NCBI RefSeq assembly: GCF_963675165.1
Contig: NC_087379.1
Location: 1,740,201-1,804,200, forward strand
Source: Halichondria panicea
Lineage: Eukaryota > Porifera > Demospongiae > Suberitida > Halichondriidae
DNA length: 64,000 nucleotides
Direction: 5' to 3'
Shown here one piece after another: positions 53,612 to 64,000 of this stretch. Numbering within the stretch: the stretch's first letter is position 1; every line of letters begins with the position of its first letter. The translations under genes were made by a program, and so were the position numbers. A model generated the notes under the pieces. It had not been told where the DNA came from, did no database searches, and saw only the letters and a program-made list of their open reading frames with translations.

Positions 53612-56600
53612 TGAGGCGTTTCCCTGTGTCTCTCCGTCAGGAATGATGACTCCAAACTCTGTCTTAAGCATAGTGCTGGCCGGGATCACCCCCATAGGAC
53701 CAGACATACCCACCTCTCCCTCAGGGTCCTTGGACAAGGCTACCTGCCGGCCGGGAGTACAGATCAGAGCAATTAATATTGTAGTAATAATTATTATGGC
53801 AATGAAACATATGCAAAATTAAACGCCAATCAACAATTTTTAAGTTTGGTGTAGAAAGTAGTTGCTGATTGACAAAGCCATTTTCACGTACTATTTACCT
53901 TTTCGTTGATTTCAAAATTCTTTAGCTCCATCGTTAAGTTCTGTAGGGATAAAAGAATCCGACCTTAACTTGAGAGTACCAGAGATAACGTTTGTAACTT
54001 ATGATACGATCGATCCTCATTCACCACACACTCACACACCCACACAGTCTCACACCTCACACACCTCACACACATGTCTTCTCTTTGTGAGCTCCTGCAG
54101 TGCCTTGCTCTCCGGCCCCAATGACAGGCTGTGTTGCTGGGAGACCATCCCCATACTAGCAGGCAGGTAACCTCTGACCTCTCCCTCCACAGAGCAACAG
54201 ATCAACTCCTCTTTGCCATCCAATCGGTAGTCAGCCTGAGAGGGGGGCGGGGTGTGGGTAAAGCCATACACTATAGCAATACAATGAGTGTGCTTGGAAA
54301 GGCCTACTGCATAGAGCCAACTTTAGAATGCAGAGTGTACACATAATATATGATATTACAGGTATACATGCATGCTGGTACTTCAAAGGCCGGGCTACCA
54401 AATGTACCTATCTACTGAATTGTGAACCAAGTAATGAGCACTCATAGTGAGCTAATCAAAACAGGCCCATTTCAGACAAATTCCTTATAATTAAAATTTT
54501 TTTTCCTCAAATGGAAATGAAAGCAATCACATAATTATCATTACATACATGTATAGCCACATTGCACCAATACACCTACACCTACATATAAACACATAAC
54601 CCTCCCTACACACAGGGAGGTCTAGAACTCACTGTATACTGTACAATACGATACACTAATTCCCCCACCTGTACAATGCCAGCCACAGTGGAGGAGAAGG
54701 TGTCCTTATAAATGACGTTACTAGCCTAAATGCTACGAACGTCCACCTTCCCACTGGACCATCCTGTTATCACATCAGGCACTCCGTCCTCGTTCATGTC
54801 AAACCCTGCCATACATATCGGCTGGTGCTTCGACTGTGTGTGGGTGTGTGGGGTGAAACAGTACTTATAGTTATGAATATCCATTACTTCCAGGGGCGTA
54901 GCCAGGATTTTGGAGAAAGGGGTGCTATCACAGATGAAAGAGGGCGCGCAGCGCCAAAATTTGGTTGACCGGAAGCCACACCTCTTATTAATGATGTCAC
55001 AATTGACTTATCTGCCAAATTGGGCGTGGCTGAACGTTTATTTGCATAGAGAAGCTGGCCACGATCACAAAAGAGTTATAGATTTAAGCCAGAATACCTC
55101 ACAGTGTAGAGACTGAATAGTTTTCCTTGCTATACTAGCTGCCTAACTGCAGCAAGATCTGGAATAGAAGGCCGGTGCTCAGCTGGATAATCAGATACAT
55201 TTCTCTGTGATTTTTATACTTGACTCAGGCTGGTTGGGGGTGCTCGAGCACCCCTAGCACCCCCCTGGCCACGCCCCTGACTTCATCGTCCATACATTTC
55301 AGTTTTCAAAAAGAAGACGAATATTCATTCTACAGGCTTTGAGGGACAGATAGCTAGACACACCCCCACTCACTTTGATCCTCCAGAATCTCTCTTGTCC
55401 GCTGTACACTCCCACTATTCCATTGGCGAGGGCGTAACTGAACTTGTCTCCCTGCAGGGGACACAGCGCCACCACTGCCTCTGCCTCATTAATCTCTGTG
55501 CGGGTAAACATAGATACGTCAAGTGAAGTTGTGACAGACAACATGCATGTACGTTCAGCTATACTATCCCTAAAGTGGACCAAATAGGCAATCTCTCAAA
55601 GATGACCGTTGATAACATATTAAAAGGTTTCGGAAATTGGATCCACGTAATTCAAGTTATGGCAGCTGAAAGTGCCATAACTATGAGCACTCTGGTTATG
55701 TGGTCACAGTTTGTGTACAAAACAACACCTCTGTATAATTGCCTAAACTTTGCTCTCCAAATGTACAGCAGGAGGCTCCACTACACACAACACGTGTCCA
55801 TACACACACAGAGCTATACAGACACTAGCTTACCTACATACAGTTCATCGCCCTGGAACACTCTGATGTCATAGTCCTCAGAGCTGACCAGCAGCTCACT
55901 CCTCCCATCAGAGTTAAAGTCCACCAGGGCCAGCGAGCACACATTGTCCCCGGTTACCTACATGTAGGCAGGTTGTCAAGGCATGAGCAATAGCTATAAC
56001 ATTCGGTAGTAACTACTTAATACATAATAAAATTGAAGAGGAACCATTTCATAGTGGTACTGAGTAGATACTCACTGTCCAGAACGAGTCTTGTCCCTCG
56101 TGGTCCAGTCCTGTGATTGCACAATTACCCCCCACAAAGGCCAGGGGCTTACTCATGTCCGCCAGCTGCCCTATCAGTATGGTATTAGCTCCGTCAGGCA
56201 GCTGCATGGAGAGAATAAAGTTGTTTGGACCTGTGTTAGTAAATCAAATCTTTATGTTTTAATACAGACATAGTTTTGGGGTGGCCACTATAGACAGTTT
56301 TTACTGTGCATACTATCAGGAGATACCTCGTACAATCACGACATTGTACATACATGTAAATCTGCATTTTGTGCTAACAATCTAGAAAGGCAATACAAAT
56401 AAGTAACCGTTTAGTTATTCATACCCCAGAGTAGACCACACACACATACCCCCCTTACCTCCTTATAGAACAGCTCAGAGTTTTGCTCCACATCATATGC
56501 TAGTACGTTGGTTTGGGTACCCACCACCAACACGTTCTGGTCCAGTTCCGGATCCAGTTTCCCCGCTGCCAATGATGTCACATGTTGTCCAATGCTCAGC

Positions 56601-56946
56601 AGAGTGATGTCAGAGTCTGAGAACGAGACTGAGAGACGTGCAGTGGGTGTGGTCGAGAGGGAGGGGCTGGATATACGCCAGTGTGGAAAACCTGCACGGA
56701 AGAAAAATATTTATTAGTGATAGTTTATAATCTAGCATCTGTTGTATAATTATTGTAAACATGCACAAGGGAACGTATGATCCAATGTGTGAATGTTGAG
56801 CGGGTGCACTGTAATTAGAATTAACACTACCTTCCACCATTTGTAGCTGCAGTTAGCGATGGATGCTTGCCATCGTAATGTCCGACCGTCATCAGTCTAG
56901 GGAAGATCTTTTGGTTCAGTTTGAGCGTGAAAATGGGCACCAGCAT
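53612..56946 (-). pseudogene. BBS2: BBS2 N-terminal half, copy D, broken
   Basis: Exons 56946-56831, 56691-56459, 56201-56076, 55957-55834, 55495-55374, 54833-54669, 54235-54074, 53940-53899 and 53743-53612. Breaks: exon 1 lacks one T near its donor, exon 2 has a 10-bp deletion (gtgtgtatg region), and exon 6 has an in-frame TAG at 54,726-54,728 where the others read AGTCAG. The last base of exon 7 is also changed. Intron 5 contains a 389-bp hAT-like element. The sequence is closest to copy C over exons 7-9 and intron 8 (same gtttggtgtagaaagtag stretch). Confidence 0.93.
54891..55279. mobile_element. hAT-like non-autonomous element in BBS2 intron
   Basis: Ends CAGGGGCGTAGCCAGG / CCTGGCCACGCCCCTG and a 5-bp duplication ACTTC (54,886-54,890 and 55,280-55,284). 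Copies B and C keep the empty site (ccattacttgatcg / ccattacttcatcg). Inserted after the units duplicated. Confidence 0.93.
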
Positions 56947-57039
56947 ATTTAGATGGGCCTGATCTTCTCTAGCTAGCTATATAGCTGGTTCTAGTAAAGG
57001 GGCGTAGCTGCTCCCCTTTAGCCTTTTTCTTCTATTGGC

Positions 57040-57676
57040 GGCAGATCAGTGTATTCCCAAAGTCACCCTGAAACCGAAAAAGAGAATGTCTTGGCTCTCG
57101 GATGAAACACTTCTACAAATAAAGAAAAAGAGAAGAGCCTATACTGTATAAGCTGGCCAAACACTTGCATCACTTTAGTAAGCATAGGGCTATCTCTGAT
57201 AAAGTCTGCAACATGACCAGAACTGAAGAGACCACCTTGATCATTTGCAGGTCATAACATATCCAACCTAAGCACTGCGATGGATGAAAAACATCAGAGG
57301 ACACAGTTATCAGATTCCTGAAATCCATCATGGAGGTGCTATACCCCTCACCAATCCCTTTCAGAAGGCGGAGACATTTTGTAGATTCTTTGTGTCAAAA
57401 TTGGTAAAAGAGGATACAAGTTCCCTGAAGAATATCAAGCAAGACCTGGACAAAACAACCAGTGAAATGAAGACATCAGACATTGTCATACTTGAAGATG
57501 AGGTTTACAAGCTGTTGAGCAAGATAGATACATGCACATCGAAGGCTAGTGGACCTGATGAACTTCCTGGCAGGCTTCTGAAGGAAGGAGCTCAGTGGAT
57601 TGCTAGCCCCCTGTCCAAACTATTCTCACTATCTCTAGCACACGGAAAGCTACCGCAAGATTGGACATCAATATAA
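57040..57676 (+). pseudogene. LINE reverse-transcriptase fragment
   Basis: Upstream pieces read KPKKRMSWLSDETLLQIKKK. From 57,284 an open stretch reads NPFQKAETFCRFFVSKL then EDEVYKLLSKIDTCTSKASG, PDELPGRLLKEGAQWI and LSLAHGKLPQDW. This is the pre-RT region and first RT motif (SKASGPDELP) of jockey/CR1-like non-LTR elements. It is cut before the YADD box. Confidence 0.8.
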
Positions 57677-57728
57677 GAAGAGGTTCAAGAAAGTTAAGAC
57701 ACCCCTGGTCTATCCTCCACTAGCTAGC

Positions 57729-60700
57729 CAAGCCTGTCGGGACAACTGTGAACAAAATAGTGAAGATCATGATGAGTTGCAAGATGGCAGTGATCCATGT
57801 GATCTTGATGGTGTGGGCTCAGATGATGACCAACCAAGTCAAGATGGTGATTTACCATCTGCTCACTATCAAAGACGTGAAAAGGCAGCATCGGCATGGG
57901 ATAATCTCTTACCATCTTTGATCTCATCAACTGTAGCAATGAGTTGTATACCCTCGGCAACTGTATGTGATAGGTGTAAAGTCGCGATGGCATCTGTGCG
58001 ATGTGGTCCAACTACATTCTTATGTGATAGTTGTACGGTTAATCACCACAGTGATGAAGATTTCCTTGGGAATGCATTTCATACACCAGAGAAATGGATC
58101 AACGTACGTTATATCACGTGTTTTTATCTGTATTGTATTTGCTTCTCTTTAGAATCGATTCCAGCGGTTTAAGTACCCATCTACATTGATTCTCAAAACC
58201 ATCCACGAATGTCCTACTCAGTATAAGAAATATGTTGTCTGTGTTGATGCAACAGGTAACTTGCAAAACTTGTATGTGAGTATGTGTTGTATCTTATGGT
58301 TTATAGGAATTCAACACCAATTGTGTGTTGTGTTTTGTCATTGCGAGGCTGAACCTTTAACGTTGTTAAGGTTGAATCTGTGGGCTGCAACACCAACCAG
58401 ACCAACACTAGCTTTCTCGACTGATCTGTTGCTAAAGATGAAAATTATGATTCTAGATTGTCAGGTGGCTGTAATGGACTTTGCTCAAGCTTTGGAAACC
58501 CAGTTAAATTTGTTAGGACCAGATTACCCACAGGTTTGACGTATGGCAGTGTTTTAAATTTCATATCCAATACTTTCGTTTTCAATACAGTTTCGAAAAG
58601 TATATCCAGCCATAATTGACTCATTTGAGGAGTTTAGGTACTTGCACTGTTAATACGTGGTATCTCAGATCAAAATTCCTATTCAACAGATACTACCACT
58701 TCAAGTTATAAACACTTGATGGTATATCTACTGAGCCAGATGATTTCTCTCACAGGTAGGTATTTCAATACTAACGTCGCATAATTTTTGTGTTCGATTC
58801 CATTTAGGATGGGGAAAGAGGTGGCATAGTTCATATCTCCTATGATGCAATGTTTGGTCTTTGCCGAAAAAAATCTGCTGGTGTAAGTATCAGGAATGCC
58901 CATCACCAAGGAAGGTACTTTGTTGACCAAAAAGAAGTTGATAATTTCATGAACTCTTACTCGAGCACAAAAAGAGCTTCTAAAAAGGTATATATATGTT
59001 ACGTACGGAGTTGATCAGTTGCTATTCATGTCTTATTGTAGGGCTGTAATGATTTCCTTGCTGGGAGTATTGTAAGATCTCGACAGAGATACGCAGCACT
59101 TGATGAGACAGCAGTTGCTGGACTTGCATGTAGACATGAATTCCCTCTGAAATTTCTGAATTTCAAGTTTGGAGAAAGGTGAGTTTTTTGCAGTGTACTA
59201 TAGCCCAGCTAGGATTCTAATTAAAAGTGTTCTGAACGTGTATGACAGGTTTAAGTTGCACAATTATTAGCAAAACCTTGGCAAGTTAGTCACGGGGATG
59301 AGCCGTACAATTCATTACTGTTACAGAGATGGCTACGCTGTGTACCTACTGGATAAGCTTTTGGAACTCTATTCCTGTGGTGACATTTCCATTTTGTTCC
59401 TTTATCACATTGGGTGTCTGTTGAAGCATCATCTTGTTACAAACATAATTAAAATAGCCTCACCATTAATTTGTCATTGATGTTTTACATAACAGCTAGC
59501 TAGGGAAAGAAGAACCCCCTTATAGACCGATTTAAATTTGCAGTTCCTGTATTCCATTCTTATGGGCATGTAACACAGTGCCAGGTGATAAGTTGTGTAT
59601 ATACTCACTGAATTAACTTTGTCCTTACCATCAGCTGGAATTCAGCCCTCGTTTTCAAGAAGGTTTTGGACTGACTGATGGTGAGGTTCTTGAGCGTTTA
59701 TGGAGCTATATGAGACGATTTTCTAAAATGACAAAAGAGATGAGACCATCGATCCCACAGGATAGATGTTCTGAATGATGCTCTTGGTCATTTTTTGCGT
59801 ACCAGTCTTCAATGAACCTAGGTAACTTTCGTTTATCTATAAACTTACACTGTACATGTATATAATTATATATAGGTGATATACTGGTTGAAAGAATGAA
59901 AAAAGCTGTTAACTTAGCGCAGGGTACCTCAAGCGATCTGGAAGCACTCAGGACTGATTCTAGTGGCGGTATTAATTTTTGGCAATAACAAATTATTCAT
60001 GATAATTATATCCCTAAAATTAATGTTGATTTGTTTCACAGACCCTGTATTCACTTCGAATGACATTAAGCGTTGGTACGCTGAAGACAAATCTAAAGGG
60101 TGCACAACTAGTGAAAGTAAAAGATAATTATTATGTGTGGCTAAAATAATATTCTGTTATAATAGACATGCAAGTACACGTAGAAAACGTATGGCAAGAA
60201 TCTTAGGTTGAGCATCTCCAGTCCTTCTGGCAATTCAGTAAGATCCTAAAAAGAACACAATGTGCCGAAGTTTTTTCCCATAACTGTAGGTGTGATTTGC
60301 AATCTTGTACTGATGTGACTGCACTGTCACTATTGTCACGAAAGTTGATCAGGTGACTAAAGTACATGCAAGTTCATATTAATAATAATGTTTTCACAGA
60401 TTGAACCATCAACTACAACACATTGAAAATGAAAATCGTGTTTTAGAGAGATAGAAAGCTGGTGATAAAGTGTACAACGAATTCCTTCAAAGCCGAAGCG
60501 TGAAACAATGTTTAGTTCTCTTTGGTGATATCCAGTCCATTGCTCGGCAACGATGGTATATGCTGCTAGTTAAAACCAAATTCTCTGGTACGTTCAGTTG
60601 ATCTTTGTGACTAAAATTATTTATGTTGGCTCTACAGCTGGACATAGCATGACCCATAAAATATCAGCAAATAATTATCACTAACATCACAAAACAACTA

Positions 60701-61312
60701 AAGAAGACGATTACTGTGTACAATAAAACAGCCTTTTCCTGTGATTTAGAACAGGAATCATTGCCATGCGAAATCACTTGGGAGATGGTAAATAACATTC
60801 ATTCACACCTTTGGGTTTCTTCAAGTTCAAGTGATATTGATATCCCTGCTAATGTTAGACGTGATGCCATGAACAAGTATTTTCTTCAGCAGCGAGCCAG
60901 AGAGGAAATAGATTTAATAAAACTTGAAATGAAACGTTTCATTTCTATGCATTATCAGATTGATAGACTCACTACTTCTCTACCATTGACACCATCATAT
61001 GAGCAAACTGTTGAAGAAATGGGGAAAAGTGGAATGATCAATTCCCACATTCGTGAGCTTTGTGTTAAAGTACTCACACTCCGAAAAACTTTCGCACTGT
61101 ATTACGTAGACGTTAACGAACTACCTAATGAAGGCCACACTTGTGATCTCCATTCACCGGATTTCTTTGATAAAGAACAACCAACTGATATTGATTATTG
61201 GCACAGTGTTGCTGAAGAGCACTTCGAACGAACTGAGAGGTTACGAAAGCTTGAGGCTGAGGAACAGGAGTCATGCGATGAATCAGTAGATAGTGATGAC
61301 ATGAATGTGTGA
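57729..61312 (+). pseudogene. KDZ (Kyakuja-Dileera-Zisupton) transposase gene, decayed
   Basis: Multi-exon DNA transposase. Visible blocks, in order: a Cys cluster CDRCKVAMASVRCGPTTFLC (57,970) with exon end gtacgt at 58,103; RFQRFKYPSTLILKT; an exon beginning near 58,309 with CHCEAEPLTLLRLNLWAATP (58,342); an exon with DGERGGIVHISYDAMFGLCR (58,808); LDETAVAGLACRHEFPLKFL (59,100); VYLLDKLLELY...YHIGCLLKHHL (59,341); RFQEGFGLTDGEVLERLWSY (59,653); and a C-terminal exon 60,716-61,312 rich in charged residues. CRHEFPL and GLTDGE..ERLWS are hallmarks of the family. YHIGC stands where YDIAC is usual, so a likely catalytic Asp is gone. There are frame changes near 59,750 and 59,800 and a stop near 60,450. 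Inactive in this copy. Confidence 0.85.
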
Positions 61313-62209
61313 TTTTGAATTTCTGTGTACATTTGTTGATATCATTGATAATAATTTATGTTATGTGACAACCTTCCACCTGAAGACAATTAGCCACATG
61401 CATGTGTTACACAATACAATTTAATTTTATTATAGCAATTATTGGCCAGTTTTATATATTGTAAAGTCATATGCATCATTATAGCTATATACGATCCAGT
61501 TATATAGCCTACTCAGGTAATTGGTTAAGGCCGTTTCAAAAATACAGGCCATAAATGAGGGTGCATTGCAGTCTATTCATTGTCATTGTGTACCTTTTTA
61601 TTCGGGATTCACATTAGATACGTAAAATGGATCAGGATGATAACACCATTGCCATGGTTACGGCCTTGTTGTGTACATTAACTTGCTATTTACTTAAACC
61701 AAAGGACGCTTACGGACGATTTACAATCGTTTAGACTAACCTGAGCTAGATATAATAGGTCAGCAATTATAATTATGCTTGTTCATTAATTTTATATCAT
61801 TTAAATAATTATGACCAATCAACAATATAATTATAAGCAAAAGAATACGTGTCTACATTTTTACCATGGATCGAGTACAGACGGTGACTATTAGCTATAT
61901 ATATATATATATATCTGGAGCATATCAGTCTTGAGTTTCTACGGCACCGGGTTGTTGGTAGTTATGTTCCCTTAGCGCTGTGTGCACACTCCGTACTGCA
62001 AGGCGGAAGAAAAATGCCCATGGGTGCATGTTCAAAAACACATCTATACTAGCTTATAATCATAATTTTCTACGGTCCCGCATTTAGGGGTTTCACTTAG
62101 TTATGACTAGGGGTGGGTGGGTACATGCAATTTTGAGTATCGACAGTAACAGTCACATAATAATTCTTTGTGAGCATACGAAAAAAAGCATAATATATAC
62201 CCACCCCTA
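61313..62209. other. Intergenic, no gene recognised
   Basis: AT-rich; (TA)n at about 61,893-61,912. 62,100-62,215 has acccacccct / aggggtgggtgggt inverted blocks. Confidence 0.5.
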
Positions 62210-63457
62210 TTAATGAACCTCAAACTTATCGTGCATTTCAAACTTTGATTTATTTGATATGATCGTTTGAAGCTGCCTTACTCCATACAGTGAGGGTCTT
62301 TTGAACTCTATATTCGTTGGTAGGCCCTTCAGGTTCACTACAATGTCTTCACTGTCATATGGAACATCTCCGATATGGCCCGTAGAGATAGCTACACCAG
62401 AAGTAAATCTTGCATGTTTGTGGGGAGTATAATTATAATATTATTATACGTACATTACGTGTGTTTAGATATCGTAACAGAAAATACATCAATCAATGAT
62501 GAATATATAGTACTGCCAGACCACCAGACACGACTGTGTTTTGGGGGGACTGAGCACAATATCATGTAGCAGGCAGGGTGTCATACAGGATTTTGAAGTA
62601 TAGAGGGGAAATAGGGCATGCTTTGAAAAGTCACCTAAATATAGTTATTTCACTACCCTGAAGGCTATGGACACTCAGTCATACAACTAGTACCTGAATG
62701 CAAATTTAGGGGGGAAATTGTCGCCAGAGGAGGGATATCTCCCTTTCCCTCTCCCCTGTATGACACCATGGCAGGTTATTGGCGTATATAGAGCAAATAT
62801 GAAAGCAGTGCTAGGCCTAAATAAAGTTGCTGTTGAAAAAACAAATGACTGATACTGCATGACCAGGAGCACGAGCACATACATTTAAGTGTTCCTGCAT
62901 GGTATGACTTACTACTTTTTGCTTTCATTTGTACCCGTCAAAGTCAGGAAATGTAGTTCTCTAAAATTATGCTCATGAGTACCTATTATTATGCTAACAA
63001 AATCTCCCAAGGCCTAACAAGCACCCCCCGCTACCTATATACGCACCATCACCGTGGCCTATATATAACTCATCTCAAATTAATGTAAGCACACAGAATT
63101 AAGCTCACCATATTTCTGCTGGAAAATATTCTTCACTTGTTCAACCAACTTTTTAGAAGTAGCTCTTTGAGTGGACTCAGGAAGTTCTTCCTCGGCAGAT
63201 TCTGGAGACACAATTTTATGGAATTGAATGGAGAACTATTATACAAAAATTGAGTCATATGAAAGTTCATTATAAGGACAACCTGAATAAACCAGACACC
63301 ATGACTCAGCAAAATGTACAATGTGTATAAACAGCTAGTGCTTACTTTCATAAAAGTAAGATGTAAACGAGACTTTCACTACTGGATGCTCTTTCAGATA
63401 CTGTACGCCTCTTTCACTTCCTCCAGTAAACACATCCCCTTCATGAAAATGTAGCAT
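62210..63457 (-). CDS. GTF2I-repeat (I-repeat) domain protein, three exons
   Basis: Exons 63457-63346 (MLHFHEGDVFTGGSERGVQY), 63201-63109 and 62391-62210 (stop TAA) join in phase 1 with AG/GT borders to give about 128 residues. Residues from KKLVEQVKNIFQQKYG to FKRPSLYGVRQLQTIIS, with GHIGDVPYDSEDIVVNLKGL between, match the I-repeat of TFII-I proteins (L..QV..LF..KYG...VPY......V.GLP..I.F..P...G...L..I). Such repeats bind DNA in vertebrate TFII-I. A single repeat and no other domain is seen, so it is a small I-repeat protein; its role is unknown. ATG at 63,457 is the first in frame in the exon. Confidence 0.72.
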
Positions 63458-63696
63458 TAGGTTTTTGTGTAATCAGTAAAATAAATTAAATTAAATAAAA
63501 ATGCAGGCACAATCACTAAGTGATGCGGCGGGAGTTGAGACAGTAACGCTACATTTTCATAAAGGGGAGGTGTTTACTGGAGGAAGTGAAAGAGGCGTAC
63601 AGTATCTGAAAGAGCATCCAGTAGTGAAAGTCTCGTTTACATCTTACTTTTATGAAAGTAAGCACTAGCTGTTTATACACATTGTACATTTTGCTG
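63307..63696. repeat. Inverted duplication of exon 1 and intron start
   Basis: Arms 63,307-63,459 and 63,546-63,696 are about 97% identical, with an 86-bp spacer. Both arms hold the exon GGSERGVQYLKEHPVVKVSF and the same donor and first ~38 bp of intron. Differences cluster near the spacer. Confidence 0.92.
63501..63657 (+). CDS. First exon of a second GTF2I-repeat gene copy
   Basis: ATG at 63,501 reads MQAQSLSDAAGVETVTLHFH, then KGEVFTGGSERGVQYLKEHP and VVKVSFTSYFYE, ending at donor gtaagc in phase 1. The body equals exon 1 of the minus-strand gene, but the first 18 or so residues differ. The next exon is not seen before the window ends. Start codons of the two genes are only 43 bp apart, so they share or overlap promoters if both are active; a partial duplicate without further exons is also possible. 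Confidence 0.55.
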
Positions 63697-64000
63697 TTAT
63701 CGGTCATTTATCTAGGTGACTACTACAAGTGCATGCATGACCGTGCAACTTATTAATTTAAAGGCAACATGTGTATATAATGTGTACTGATACAAATGTA
63801 CATTGAATGAGAGCAAGAGTCCATTGCATTGATCAGAGACATGTCGACGTATTGTAATTATAAGTCCATAATTTAACAAGCTAACGAAACACTCCTCACT
63901 TGATTGCATATACATGTAGTACATGTTCAGTTAGGTTACTATGCAGTTGGTGTACAATCCTAGCCTATTTATGTAGAGATTAATTCTCACCCCAGAATTC

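Overview
The window looks like nuclear DNA of an early-branching invertebrate animal, most likely a sponge. Genes have short introns with GT-AG borders, the DNA is AT-rich, and a ciliary gene (BBS2), a BBS2-linked expansion of LRAT-domain genes, a GTF2I-repeat gene and many DNA transposons are present. The species cannot be fixed from the sequence alone; a cnidarian is the main alternative.

The backbone is a segmental duplication cluster. Its unit holds one or more plus-strand LRAT-domain genes next to a minus-strand copy of the 5' half of BBS2. BBS2 copies lie at 2.6-6.0 kb (A), 18.5-21.2 kb (B), 31.0-34.3 kb (C) and 53.6-56.9 kb (D). None has exons beyond the N-terminal beta-propeller and linker. 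A is open through nine exons, B through eight exons and is then fused to an LRAT fragment, and C and D are broken. The LRAT series includes two clearly intact two-domain genes (41.3 and 45.7 kb), one gene entering from the left edge, one single-domain gene with a frameshift (40.1 kb) and at least six broken copies. In the intact proteins the first LRAT domain has lost most catalytic residues and the second keeps His-His-Cys. Fragments of a flavin amine oxidase C-terminus travel with some units.

Between the units is a dense layer of mobile DNA. At 7.8-12.0 kb is a decayed Tigger/pogo transposase gene whose C-terminal tail contains eight tandem copies of a 146-bp exon+intron cassette, flanked by ~300-bp inverted repeats. 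Hairpin elements with TAGCCTCG... ends and 9-bp target duplications recur (14.3, 14.8, 22.9, 24.8-25.9, 36.2 kb), one carrying a spliced-looking cargo. Others include hAT-like elements with 5-bp duplications (10.6, 54.9 kb), TACCGTATA-ended MITEs with TA duplications, and LINE fragments. Several insertions have matching empty sites in sister copies, which orders events. A lone exon of a ZRSR2-like splicing factor sits at 14.6 kb.

The right end (57.7-61.3 kb) holds a KDZ-type transposase gene with indels and an in-frame stop, then a head-to-head pair of GTF2I-repeat genes (62.2-63.7 kb) made by inverted duplication of the first exon.

Spliced models here were read by eye from conserved protein blocks and GT-AG borders; the remaining stretches show repeats or no recognisable gene.
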